NCBI RefSeq assembly: GCF_000620645.1
Contig: NZ_JIAV01000014.1
Coordinates: 186,001 to 250,000 of the forward strand
DNA from: Nocardioides sp. URHA0032
Lineage (GTDB): Bacteria > Actinomycetota > Actinomycetes > Propionibacteriales > Nocardioidaceae
Length of the DNA: 64,000 bases
Direction: 5' to 3'
Positions 45,119 to 53,914 of this stretch are shown here, one piece after another. The position numbers and the translations under genes are program-made. Each line of letters begins with the position of its first letter. The stretch's first letter is position 1. The notes beneath the pieces are model-generated. The model was not told the origin of the DNA and did not search any database. It saw nothing but the letters and a program-made list of their open reading frames with translations.

Positions 45119-45910
45119 TCAGCCGCCGACCAGCACCGGCCGCGCCGTCACCACTCGCAGGGCCTGTGGTGAGCCGGGGATCGTCACGGTGCCGTTCACG
45201 TCGCGCCACGGACCGCCACCGACCCGGAACCGAGCCGCGTACGTCGTGTCGACGCTCGGGCTGACCCGGCCCTCGCGGAGGTAGCGGTGCGTGACCTCCA
45301 GGTGGGGGTACCTATCGCCGGGTGTGGTGGTCCAGCGCTGCTGGCCGTCCCCGAACCGCCACCCGTACCGGGCCGGCCAGATCCGCAGCTCCACCCGCCG
45401 CCCCAGCAGGGTCACCGTGCGGGTGAACTCCCCGTTGTGCGTGTAGAAGTTCGTGTCGAAGTTGACCAGGGTGCGGCCGTTGGGTGGTTGGACCTGAAGC
45501 TTTGATGCTGGGAGCGATAGACGCCGGAACGCCGCGGACACGATGCCCGGGGTGACCGCCGGCGGCTGGACGGGCCCGACGTCAACAGGGCAGCTACTCC
45601 CTTGATCAACGACCTCCCCGTTAACTATGAAGGTGCTGATCGTCATGATGGTGCCGTCGTCGCAGAGGGCGGGCTCGCCGCAGGTCTGAGCGCCTCCGGG
45701 CGCACACTGGACGTCCTCGTTGACCGTGACCACCTCTTGCGGATTGTCCGTGGAGCCCTGAGCCCATGACCCCTGTTGGTGGTGAGACACCGAGACGAAG
45801 AAGTCGTTTGACCCAGCACCCACGTGATCGTGGTCCGCTGCTCGCGATGGCGCCACGGCTAGCAGGAATGAGGCTCCCGTGACGATGAACGGACGGAGGA
45901 GCCCAGTCAT
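45119..45910 (-). CDS. Secreted protein with a PKD-like domain
   Basis: This 263-residue protein has a signal peptide (about 1-24, ending PSRAADHD) and a Cys-containing middle (CAPGGAQTCGEPALC). A C-terminal PKD-type beta-sandwich is suggested by FTRTVTLLGRRVELRIWP, YGWRFGDGQQRWTTT and EVTHRYLREG. The ATG overlaps the upstream stop (ATGA). Base composition is lower in GC than the flanks. Similar PKD proteins sit in actinobacterial lipoprotein clusters; function unknown. Confidence 0.75.
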   Translation of the reverse strand: MTGLLRPFIVTGASFLLAVAPSRAADHDHVGAGSNDFFVSVSHHQQGSWAQGSTDNPQEVVTVNEDVQCAPGGAQTCGEPALCDDGTIMTISTFIVNGEVVDQGSSCPVDVGPVQPPAVTPGIVSAAFRRLSLPASKLQVQPPNGRTLVNFDTNFYTHNGEFTRTVTLLGRRVELRIWPARYGWRFGDGQQRWTTTPGDRYPHLEVTHRYLREGRVSPSVDTTYAARFRVGGGPWRDVNGTVTIPGSPQALRVVTARPVLVGG

Positions 45911-46479
45911 CTGGTCACCAGCGAACGAACAACCCACGCTCCGCTTGACGGCTGAAGGATCAGCCTGACGTCCGTGCTTCCTTTGGGGTACCTGACATCG
46001 TCTGACTCGCCCGGCCGATCGATCAGCTGCTTCCGCGTGAATACGGTGCACTCGACGACGGCCCAATCTCCGCCAACCTTGTCGAGGAAGCCCGTCTTGA
46101 ACTCAGCCGCTCGTCCCTCGCCGCCCTTGATTGAGCCGCCCTCATCGTAGGTGCGCTCGATCGACTGCACGCCTGCATCGCAGCCACCGCATCGAGCAGC
46201 AAGGTGGTTGAGTGCGTTGACATCGCCCGTGCTCTGGGCGTAGTTGACGGTGTCGAAGTAGAACTTCACGAACGCCTCAGCCGAGGCCGCGTCGGTGCCG
46301 CGCGCCTCCGGCGGCATCGTCGGCGGGACGGTGTCGGAGGCGGGGGTGGTGCTGGGCGAGGTGGGCGGCGAGGTCGAGGGGGGTGCGACCCTGGGCTCGG
46401 GGTCGCCGCCCGAACAGGCGGAGACCCCGAGCGCCAGCGCAACACCAACAGCGGCGATGACCGCCCGAGTACCGGTCAC
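45907..46479 (-). CDS. DUF6318-like lipoprotein
   Basis: This 190-residue lipoprotein has a signal with lipobox VSAC (about residue 22), a Ser/Thr/Pro tether (PPSTSPPTSPSTTP) and a domain containing AEAFVKFYFDTVNYA and LAARCGGCDAGVQSIE. This matches the DUF6318 family as I remember it. The two cysteines of RCGGC are probably disulfide-bonded. The start is GTG 46479; its stop overlaps the PKD-protein start. Sampled GC is about 60 percent, below its neighbours. Confidence 0.82.
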   Translation of the reverse strand: MTGTRAVIAAVGVALALGVSACSGGDPEPRVAPPSTSPPTSPSTTPASDTVPPTMPPEARGTDAASAEAFVKFYFDTVNYAQSTGDVNALNHLAARCGGCDAGVQSIERTYDEGGSIKGGEGRAAEFKTGFLDKVGGDWAVVECTVFTRKQLIDRPGESDDVRYPKGSTDVRLILQPSSGAWVVRSLVTR

Positions 46480-46541
46480 GGCACGATCATTCCCCGGCCG
46501 GGGCGCCCGCGAAACTGCCCGCGTCGAGCCTGTGGAGAACC

Positions 46542-46739
46542 TCAGCCGCGGGCGGCGCGCAGCGCCCAGCGGACCATCGGCAGCTGCAGCGGCAGGCGGG
46601 TGAACGCGAGGACCTTGAAGCCGGTCGAGGAGGACGAGGCGGCGTCGGCGGCCATCTTCAGGTTGCCCGGGTAGACGCCGAGGAGCAGGGCGGCGCTGGC
46701 CCAGCCGGCGGGCCGCCGGAGCCGCACGCCGCGCGGCAT
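46542..46739 (-). CDS. DoxX-like membrane protein, C-terminal half only
   Basis: This 65-residue product has RRPAGWASAALLLGVYPGNLKMA followed by FTRLPLQLPMVRWALR, matching the last two helices of DoxX family proteins (usually about 120 residues). The first two helices are missing: the frame upstream runs into the GNAT gene on the same strand. The ATG overlaps the GNAT stop (TGATG). It may be a truncated remnant kept by translational coupling, or a genuine mini-protein. Confidence 0.6.
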   Translation of the reverse strand: MPRGVRLRRPAGWASAALLLGVYPGNLKMAADAASSSSTGFKVLAFTRLPLQLPMVRWALRAARG

Positions 46740-47584
46740 CAGAACATCACTGTCGCGAACCGCGCGGTCTCCCGGAAGCCGACCTTCTCGTAGACCGCCC
46801 GCGCAGACGTGTTCCAGTCGTTGACGTAGAGCGACACCACCGGCGCGAGCTCGCGCCGCACGATGTTCACCACGGCCGCCATGCCGGCGGTCGCGAGCCC
46901 GCGCCCACGCTCGGACGGCGGCACGTAGACCCCCTGGATCTGGGCGGCGTACGGCGTGGCGCACGCGACCTCGGCCTTGAAGACGAGCCGCCCCTCGTCG
47001 TACCGCGCGAACGACCAGCCGCGGCTGACCAGCTGGGTGACCCGCGCGCGGTAGAGCTCCGCTCCCCCGCCGTACTCCGGCGAGATGCCGACCTCCTCGG
47101 TGTACATCGCGACGCAGGCCGGGTAGAGCGCGTTGAGGTCCGACCGGGTCGACTTCCGCACCCGCGGGTCGGCCGCGACCTTCGGCAGCGCCGCGATCTC
47201 GAGGTGCGGCTGCTCCCAGCGCGCCTCGCGCGGGCGTCCCCACGCAGCCGAGACGCCGTTCCAGAACACCCGGACCGCCTCCTGCGGTCCCACGATCGTC
47301 GACACCGTGCGGCCGCGGGTCAGCGCCCGCTCCGCGAAGGCCGCGGCGTCGTCCGCGGTGGCCTGCACCGGCACCAGGTTCGCGCCCACGTGGCAGGCCG
47401 CGGCGAGCTCGCCGTTCTCGAACCGGCCCCACATCTCGCCGCCGAGCCAGCGCGGCTCCAGGTTCGTCGTGGTCGCCCGGTAGTCGGCGAACACGTTGAC
47501 CACCGGGTCGCGCCGGGCGAGCGCCAGGAAGGCGTCGAGATCCGCCGCCCCCAGGGGGCGGACACCGTGGCGAGTGGTGAGCAC
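46739..47584 (-). CDS. DUF4081/GNAT family acetyltransferase
   Basis: This 281-residue protein has an N-terminal DUF4081 domain (about 1-130) and a C-terminal GNAT domain with the acetyl-CoA loop VYVPPSERGRGLATAGM and the YVNDWNTSARAVYEKVGF motif. This protein is normally encoded next to ispG in actinobacteria; here two phosphoesterase genes separate them. GTG start at 47584. Substrate unknown. Confidence 0.9.
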   Translation of the reverse strand: MLTTRHGVRPLGAADLDAFLALARRDPVVNVFADYRATTTNLEPRWLGGEMWGRFENGELAAACHVGANLVPVQATADDAAAFAERALTRGRTVSTIVGPQEAVRVFWNGVSAAWGRPREARWEQPHLEIAALPKVAADPRVRKSTRSDLNALYPACVAMYTEEVGISPEYGGGAELYRARVTQLVSRGWSFARYDEGRLVFKAEVACATPYAAQIQGVYVPPSERGRGLATAGMAAVVNIVRRELAPVVSLYVNDWNTSARAVYEKVGFRETARFATVMF

Positions 47585-47754
47585 GGCGGCAGCCTACGTC
47601 CCTGGGGCGGGCCGAGGCGCACTCTCGCCACGATCATTGCCAGCGTTCCGACGCCGCGCAGGGCGGGCAGCAGCGCCGCGGACGACGGGTGCCGCCGGCA
47701 GGGGCGGACCTCGGGCAGCCGCACGGGAGAACGGCGACCCGCACGGCCGCAGCC

Positions 47755-48894
47755 CTACCGGGTGATCGGCGAAGCCGAGCTCGACGAGGAGTAGTCGTTC
47801 CACACGTCGAGGCCGAACGTGTCGACGCCCTCGTCGCGCGCGTATCCGAGCTTCGGCAGCCCGAAGATCTCCTCCATCGAGCCGAGCAGGGAGTAGTGGT
47901 TGTACGGCGTGGTGCTCCACGAGCCGGGCTGCACGAACTTCGAGATCACCAGCGCGCCGATCTTGCCGCCACCCGGTCCCAGGATGCCGGGCATCGGGCT
48001 GTTGGCCGACGTCGCCGGCCCGCAGCACGCGTCCGCGTCCGCCTGCGGCCCGTCCGACTCGTCGGCGGTGATGATCAGCGCCCCGTTCTTCCGGAACGCC
48101 GGTGACGCGAGGATCCTAGGCACCCACCGCTTCATCCAGGCGTTCACGGACGCCAGGCCTCCCGGCCGGCCGTCGGCGCACGGGGCGTCGTGGCCGTCGT
48201 GGCAGAGGTCCGGGGCGATGTAGGTCAGGTTCGGCGTCGTACGGACCCGCTTCAGGTCGTGCACAAGACCGCCCAGGGGGACGACGTGCCGCTTGCAGTA
48301 CGCCGGGTCGTCGATGATCGAGTGGAAGTAGACGAACGGGTTGTGCCGCGCCGCGTAGTTCTGCTCCGCCGTCGCACGCTGGGTCGGGTCCACCGCACCG
48401 ACGTCGGGATGCTGGCAGGGCTTCGTCATGTCGTCCATGTAGCCCTTCCAGGTCCGGCCCGCCGCGGTCAGCTGCCCCGGCAGCGTCGGCACGTCCGCCG
48501 GGAAGACGCACCCCGAGCCCACGGCCTGGTCCGGATCGACCGTCGAGGTGCGGGTGAAGTCCGTGAACAGCTGGCAGTCTGCCTGCATCTCGGGATTAGG
48601 CCCCTGGCCGGAGACCTGCGCGATGTAGTTCGGCTGCGAGTTGTGCGCGGTGCCGTAGTAGTGGTTGAGCAGGACGCCCTTCGCCCGCAGCGTCCGCGCC
48701 AGGTACGGCGCCGCGGAGTCGCCGCCCCAGGTCTCGTCGTAGCCCTTGTTCTCGATGTTGATCACGAAGACGTGCTTGACCGGTGGCACGTACGCCGTCG
48801 GCCGGGCCGGCGTGTCCGGGAGGGCACTGCTCGCCGGCGAGAGCAACGCCCCGGTGAGCACGATCGCGAGGGCGACGAGCGGGCGCGCGATCAT
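47755..48894 (-). CDS. Secreted phosphoesterase (alkaline-phosphatase superfamily)
   Basis: This 379-residue protein has a signal peptide (about 1-26). The phosphoesterase fold is seen in HVFVINIENKGYDETWG, NHYYGTAHNSQPNYIAQVSG, WKGYMDDM and ALIITADESDG, with Asp/His metal ligands including PYNHYSLLGSMEEIFGLP near the end. It resembles acid phosphatases/phospholipase C-like enzymes of the PF04185 group. The ATG overlaps the stop of the next phosphoesterase gene (ATGA). Confidence 0.88.
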   Translation of the reverse strand: MIARPLVALAIVLTGALLSPASSALPDTPARPTAYVPPVKHVFVINIENKGYDETWGGDSAAPYLARTLRAKGVLLNHYYGTAHNSQPNYIAQVSGQGPNPEMQADCQLFTDFTRTSTVDPDQAVGSGCVFPADVPTLPGQLTAAGRTWKGYMDDMTKPCQHPDVGAVDPTQRATAEQNYAARHNPFVYFHSIIDDPAYCKRHVVPLGGLVHDLKRVRTTPNLTYIAPDLCHDGHDAPCADGRPGGLASVNAWMKRWVPRILASPAFRKNGALIITADESDGPQADADACCGPATSANSPMPGILGPGGGKIGALVISKFVQPGSWSTTPYNHYSLLGSMEEIFGLPKLGYARDEGVDTFGLDVWNDYSSSSSASPITR

Positions 48895-50153
48895 CGCGGC
48901 AACCTGAAGCCGACGTCGCGGGCCAGCCGTTTGAGGTCCGCCCAGTCCGCCGACTTCGTCTCGTCCGGTGCACACGCGGCCGGCACGATCACCGGGACGT
49001 CGTACGTCGGCGCGGACAGGTCGGGCCCGCTCCCGAAGTCGAGGGCCTCCGCCATGTTCCGGGCCGCCTTGTCGCGGGGCGTCAGCGGCTTCAGTCCCCA
49101 CCGCCACTCGATCATCCTCAGCACCGAGGTGTGGTCGTAGACGTGGTGCGAGACGTGCCCGCGCCGCGCGAGCGGCGAGATCATCAGGGCCGGTGTCCGG
49201 AAGCCGCGCAGTGCGGTCTTCTTCGAGACGTCCGGCGCCCGGCGCGGCCGGACGTGGTCGTAGAAGCCTCCCCACTCGTCGTAGTTGATCACGAGCACGG
49301 TCTTCTCCCAGCCGGGACCGTTGCGCACCGCGTCGTACACCTGGTTCAGGAAGAGCTGGCCGGCCCGGATGTCGGCGAGCGGGTGGTCGTCGTTCGACAT
49401 CCCGCTCTCCTCGTTGAGGAACCGGGGGTCGACGAAGGACACCTGGGGCAGCGTGCCGGTGGCGGCGTCGAGCAGGAACTGCGCGAAGTGCTGGGAGATG
49501 TCGAGGTGCTTCTCGTACCAGAGCGCCGTGAACGGGATGTCGCTGTAGTAGTAGGTCCCGGTCAGGCCCTTCGCGGCCAGCCGGTCCCAGATCGTCGGCA
49601 GCGTCGACTTGTCGGTGTTGTTGTGCAGCCGGTCGGTCTGCGCGGCGTGCTGGTAGAAGCGGTTCGGGTACGTCTCGGCCATCACCGCGGAGAAGTACCG
49701 GTCGAACACGGTCCAGTCCCGGGCGGCGCCGGAGTAGAACGACAGGTCCTCGTCGGTGTAGTAGCCGATCGCCATCAGGTCGTTGTTGCCGGACTTCAGG
49801 AAGCCGTCCAGCTTCCCGCCGTTGAGCTGGATCCGGCCGCCCTCCCAGGAGTGGTCGGGGTCCTCGAACCCGCAGCCGTCGGGCGCCGTGAGGTGGTGGG
49901 TGTCGTGGCGTACGCCGTGCCGGTCGACGTAACTGAGCCCCGCCTGCTTCCCGTCGGCTCCGGGCAGCCAGCCCAGGTAGTGGTCGAACGAGCGGTTCTC
50001 CATCATCACGAGCACGACGTGCTCGATGCCGGAGTCCTCCGGCGACGGGAGGTCGACGGCTGCGGTCGCGGGGAGCCAGCGGGTCGCACCCGTGGCCGTC
50101 GCCACTCCGGACACGGTCGCGGTGCCGAGCAGCCGCCTGCGGGAGATGGTCAC
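48891..50153 (-). CDS. Tat-exported phospholipase C-like phosphoesterase
   Basis: This 420-residue protein starts TISRRRLLGTATVSG, a twin-arginine signal. The PF04185 phosphoesterase motifs are VVLVMMENRSFDHYLGW, FDRYFSAVMAETYPNR, NYDEWGGFYDHV and the HTSVLRMIEWRWGL tail. Such enzymes cleave phospholipids or other phosphodiesters outside the cell, often under phosphate control; no Pho box was identified. The GTG start is at 50153. It lies between ispG and the GNAT gene that are usually adjacent. Confidence 0.92.
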   Translation of the reverse strand: MTISRRRLLGTATVSGVATATGATRWLPATAAVDLPSPEDSGIEHVVLVMMENRSFDHYLGWLPGADGKQAGLSYVDRHGVRHDTHHLTAPDGCGFEDPDHSWEGGRIQLNGGKLDGFLKSGNNDLMAIGYYTDEDLSFYSGAARDWTVFDRYFSAVMAETYPNRFYQHAAQTDRLHNNTDKSTLPTIWDRLAAKGLTGTYYYSDIPFTALWYEKHLDISQHFAQFLLDAATGTLPQVSFVDPRFLNEESGMSNDDHPLADIRAGQLFLNQVYDAVRNGPGWEKTVLVINYDEWGGFYDHVRPRRAPDVSKKTALRGFRTPALMISPLARRGHVSHHVYDHTSVLRMIEWRWGLKPLTPRDKAARNMAEALDFGSGPDLSAPTYDVPVIVPAACAPDETKSADWADLKRLARDVGFRLPR

Positions 50154-50216
50154 AGGCGAAGTCTGGGGCAGCGGACGCCGTCCGTCACCCCCGAACGGGT
50201 GGTGTTCGCCCGTCGT

Positions 50217-51368
50217 TCAGGAGACGGTGACCTGCGCGGCGGCGCCGTCGACGGACTCCATGCCCTCCGCGATCCGCATGGCCTCCTCGATCAGGGTCTC
50301 CACGATCTGCGACTCGGGCACGGTCTTGACGACTTCGCCCTTGACGAAGATCTGACCCTTCCCGTTGCCCGAGGCGACGCCGAGATCGGCCTCGCGGGCC
50401 TCGCCGGGACCATTCACGACGCAGCCCATCACGGCGACCCGGAGCGGGACCTCCATGCCCTCGAGACCGGCCGTCACCTCGTCCGCGAGCTTGTAGACGT
50501 CCACCTGCGCGCGCCCGCACGAGGGGCACGAGACGATCTCGAGCTTGCGGGGGCGGAGGTTGAGCGACTGCAGGATCTGGATGCCGACCTTGACCTCCTC
50601 GACCGGCGGGGCCGAGAGGGAGACGCGGATCGTGTCGCCGATGCCCCGGGAGAGCAGCGCGCCGAAGGCGGTCGCGGACTTGATCGTGCCCTGGAAGGCC
50701 GGGCCGGCCTCGGTGACGCCCAGGTGCAGGGGCCAGTCGCCGCGCTCGGCGAGCATCTCGTAGGCGCGCACCATCACGACCGGGTCGTTGTGCTTGACCG
50801 AGATCTTGAAGTCGTGGAAGTCGTGCTCCTCGAAGAGGCTGGCCTCCCACACCGCCGACTCGACCAGTGCCTCGGGCGTGGCCTTGCCGTACTTCTCGAG
50901 CAGCCGCTTGTCGAGCGACCCGGCGTTGACGCCGATCCGGATCGAGGTGCCGCGGTCCTTGGCGGCCGCCGCGATCTCCTTGACCTGGTCGTCGAACTGC
51001 CGGATGTTGCCGGGGTTCACGCGGACGGCGGCGCAGCCGGCGTCGATCGCGGCGTAGACGTACTTCGGCTGGAAGTGGATGTCGGCGATCACCGGGATCT
51101 GCGAGTGCTGGGCGATCGCGGGCAGCGCCTCGGCGTCGTCCTGGCTCGGGCACGCCACCCGCACGATGTCGCACCCCGTGGCGGTGAGCTCCGCGATCTG
51201 CTGCAGCGTCGCGTTGACGTCCGCGGTGAGGGTCGTCGTCATCGACTGGACCGAGACGGGAGAGTCACTGCCGACGCCGACCTTGCCGACCTTGATCTGA
51301 CGGGTCTTGCGCCGGGGGGCGAGCACCGGCGGCGGGGCCGTGGGCATGCCCAGGCTGATCTCGGTCAT
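50217..51368 (-). CDS. ispG: (E)-4-hydroxy-3-methylbut-2-enyl-diphosphate synthase IspG
   Basis: This 383-residue iron-sulfur enzyme of the MEP isoprenoid pathway has a TIM-barrel N-terminal part ([24 protein letters not shown]) and a C-terminal domain with 4Fe-4S cysteines in SCPSCGR and [10 protein letters not shown]. The start is ATG 51368. It is the third gene of dxr-M50 protease-ispG. Confidence 0.97.
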   Translation of the reverse strand: MTEISLGMPTAPPPVLAPRRKTRQIKVGKVGVGSDSPVSVQSMTTTLTADVNATLQQIAELTATGCDIVRVACPSQDDAEALPAIAQHSQIPVIADIHFQPKYVYAAIDAGCAAVRVNPGNIRQFDDQVKEIAAAAKDRGTSIRIGVNAGSLDKRLLEKYGKATPEALVESAVWEASLFEEHDFHDFKISVKHNDPVVMVRAYEMLAERGDWPLHLGVTEAGPAFQGTIKSATAFGALLSRGIGDTIRVSLSAPPVEEVKVGIQILQSLNLRPRKLEIVSCPSCGRAQVDVYKLADEVTAGLEGMEVPLRVAVMGCVVNGPGEAREADLGVASGNGKGQIFVKGEVVKTVPESQIVETLIEEAMRIAEGMESVDGAAAQVTVS

Positions 51369-51378
51369 GGCCCTAAGC

Positions 51379-52740
51379 CTAGGACTCGATGTGAATCGGT
51401 ACGACGAGGTCCCCGACGATCAGCACCACGCCCATGACGAGGAGCACACCGGCCACGCAGTAGGCGATCGGCAGCAGCCGGGCGACGTCGACGTACCCGG
51501 GGTCGGGACGGCCGCGCAGCCGGGCGAACCCGCGGCGGATCGCCTCCCAGAGCGCGCCGGCGATGTGGCCACCGTCGAGCGGGAGCAGCGGGATGAAGTT
51601 GAACAGGCCGATGAACAGGTTGAACCCGGCGAGCAGCAGCATCAGGAAGACGGCCTTCTCGGCGAGCGGGAAGCCCGCGTCCGAGACGGTCTCGCCGGCC
51701 ATCCGGCTCCCGCCCACGATGCTGACCGGGCTGTCGACGGCACGGTCCTTGACGCCGGCGATCGCCTCGGCGACCCCCCACACCTTGACCGGCAGCGTGG
51801 CGAGCGCCTGCACGCTCTGCTTGGTCATCGTGCCCATCTGGTCGAGGGTGTAGAGCGGGCCGCCGGTCTGAATCTGGGTGTGCGTGGTGGGCGTGACTCC
51901 GAGGAAGCCGACCTGGCGCAGGGTCTGGTCGGTCTGGGAGGTGGGGCGGGCCTCGACGGTGGTGTTGGCGGTCCCGGTCAGCTGCCTGCCGTCGCGCTCG
52001 TAGCCGATCACCGCGTCACCGTCTGAGTTGCCCCGGATCAGCGTGCGGAGCTGGTCCCAGTCGGCGATCGGGGTGCCGTTGAAGGTGGTGACGACGTCGC
52101 CCGGCCGGAGCCCGGCCTCGGCGGCGGGGCTGATCGGGTCGCTCGAGGTGCAGGTGGTCCGGTTGTCGACGTACGGGATCACGCACTGCGAGACCTCGTC
52201 GATGACCGGTCGGCCGGCGTCCGGCTCGATGCTGCGCTGTCCGTAGGTCCCGAAGACGATCCAGAACAGCGTGAACGCGATCAGGATGTTCACCGTCGGC
52301 CCGCCGGCCATCACGATGACCTTCTTCCACCAGACCATCTTGTAGAAGAGGCGCTCGCTGTCCTCCGGGCCGATCGTCTCCCACTCGGCCGCGCGGGCGT
52401 CGGAGATGAGCTGCGTGAACAGCCCGGTGTTGGACTTGCGGACCTTGACGACCTGGTTGCCCTCGGCGTCGGTGGTGACCTCGTCGGCCAGCTGCGCGGC
52501 GCCCGGCGGGAGCATCCCGACGATCTTGACGTAGCCGCCGAGCGGGATCGCCTTGACGCCGCACTCGGTCTCGCCGACCTGCTTGCTCCACACCGTCGGG
52601 CCGAAGCCGACGAAGTACTGGGTGACCTTCCCGCCGAACTTCTTCGCGGGGATCATGTGGCCGAGCTCGTGAAGGCCGATCGACGCGAGGATGCCGACCG
52701 CGAAGATCAGCACGCCCAGCGCGTAGAACAGAGTGGTCAC
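51379..52740 (-). CDS. M50 family site-2 (intramembrane) metalloprotease
   Basis: This 453-residue intramembrane protease is of the RseP/Rip1 type. The zinc motif HELGH is in the first helix (about 24-28), a PDZ domain lies at about 200-290, and LDGGH in the C-terminal membrane part supplies the Asp ligand. It cleaves membrane anti-sigma factors and leftover signal peptides. The GTG overlaps the dxr stop (GTGA). Confidence 0.94.
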   Translation of the reverse strand: MTTLFYALGVLIFAVGILASIGLHELGHMIPAKKFGGKVTQYFVGFGPTVWSKQVGETECGVKAIPLGGYVKIVGMLPPGAAQLADEVTTDAEGNQVVKVRKSNTGLFTQLISDARAAEWETIGPEDSERLFYKMVWWKKVIVMAGGPTVNILIAFTLFWIVFGTYGQRSIEPDAGRPVIDEVSQCVIPYVDNRTTCTSSDPISPAAEAGLRPGDVVTTFNGTPIADWDQLRTLIRGNSDGDAVIGYERDGRQLTGTANTTVEARPTSQTDQTLRQVGFLGVTPTTHTQIQTGGPLYTLDQMGTMTKQSVQALATLPVKVWGVAEAIAGVKDRAVDSPVSIVGGSRMAGETVSDAGFPLAEKAVFLMLLLAGFNLFIGLFNFIPLLPLDGGHIAGALWEAIRRGFARLRGRPDPGYVDVARLLPIAYCVAGVLLVMGVVLIVGDLVVPIHIES

Positions 52741-53822
52741 TTGGTTCCCTCGATCAGCTGGCGGGCCGTCTCCCGAGCCCAGGCATCTGCGTCGAGGATG
52801 CCCTCGACCGTCACCTCAGAGGGTACGTCGTGGCGGCTGAGAACCGCCTTAACCGTGGGGACGATCTCCGCGAAGACGAGCCGCCCGCGGCGGAACTCCT
52901 CGACGCACACCTCGTTCGCGGCGTTGTAGACCGCCGGCGCCGTGGCGCCCCGCTCCCCTGCCGAGCGCGCGAGCGCGACCGCCGGGAACGCCTCGTCGTC
53001 GAGGGGGAAGAACTCCCACGTCTGCGGCCGCGACCAGTCGACGGGCGGGGCGGTGCCGGGCACCCGGTCCGGCCAGGCGAGGCCGAGCGCGATCGGGATC
53101 AGCATGGTCGGCGGGCTGGCCTGCACCAGCGTCGAGCCGTCCACGAACTCCACCATCGAGTGCACGACGCTCGTGGGGTGCACCACGACCTCGATCCGGT
53201 CGAACGGGATGCCGAAGAGCAGATGAGCCTCGATCACCTCGAGGCCCTTGTTGACCAGGGTCGCGGAGTTGATGGTGACGACCGGGCCCATGTCCCAGGT
53301 CGGGTGCGCGAGCGCCTCCTCGACCGTGACGCCGGCGAGCTCCTCGCGGGTGCGGCCGCGGAACGGGCCGCCGCTGGCCGTCAGCACCAGCCGGCGTACC
53401 TCCTCGGCCGACCCGCCGCGCAGGCACTGGGCGAGCGCGCTGTGCTCGGAGTCGACCGGCACGATCTGGCCGGGCGCGGCGCGGTCCAGCACCAGCGGGC
53501 CACCCATGATCAGCGACTCCTTGTTGGCGAGCGCGAGCGTGTTGCCGGCGTCGAGGGCGGCGAGCGTGGGGCGCAGGCCGACCGCGCCGGTGATGCCGTT
53601 GAGGACGACGTCGCAGTACATCGACGCGGCCTCGATGCTCGCGTCCTCCCCCAGACCGGAGTACGCCGGGGCGAGCTCGGCCACCTGCTCCTCGAACAGG
53701 CCGGGGTTCGACCCGCCCGCCGTCAGCGCGACGACCCGGAAGCGGTCCGGGTTGGCGCGCACGATCTCGATGGCCTGGGTGCCGATGGACCCGGTGCTGC
53801 CCAGGATCGCGACGTCTCTCAC
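52737..53822 (-). CDS. dxr: 1-deoxy-D-xylulose-5-phosphate reductoisomerase
   Basis: This 361-residue enzyme catalyses the committed step of the MEP pathway. It has the NADPH motif [12 protein letters not shown], the metal/substrate site [12 protein letters not shown], the flexible loop TASGGPFRG and [17 protein letters not shown] preferred the GTG at 53822 (VRDVAIL), which has a GGGAG/GGGGG site; a GTG at 53840 adds six residues. Confidence 0.96.
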   Translation of the reverse strand: MRDVAILGSTGSIGTQAIEIVRANPDRFRVVALTAGGSNPGLFEEQVAELAPAYSGLGEDASIEAASMYCDVVLNGITGAVGLRPTLAALDAGNTLALANKESLIMGGPLVLDRAAPGQIVPVDSEHSALAQCLRGGSAEEVRRLVLTASGGPFRGRTREELAGVTVEEALAHPTWDMGPVVTINSATLVNKGLEVIEAHLLFGIPFDRIEVVVHPTSVVHSMVEFVDGSTLVQASPPTMLIPIALGLAWPDRVPGTAPPVDWSRPQTWEFFPLDDEAFPAVALARSAGERGATAPAVYNAANEVCVEEFRRGRLVFAEIVPTVKAVLSRHDVPSEVTVEGILDADAWARETARQLIEGTK

Positions 53823-53914
53823 GCCCCCAGTCTCCCGCACGGGGGCTGGTGGTCACGAAATCCTCAGCCAAACCCCCTGCCGGGAACGGAACCACTCGTG
53901 AGAGGCTTCGATGC

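Noticed and set aside
50154-50216. Possible hairpin CGAACGGG/CCCGT between the Tat phosphoesterase and ispG genes
   Set aside because: Pairing is short and imperfect; not distinguishable from background in this GC-rich gap.
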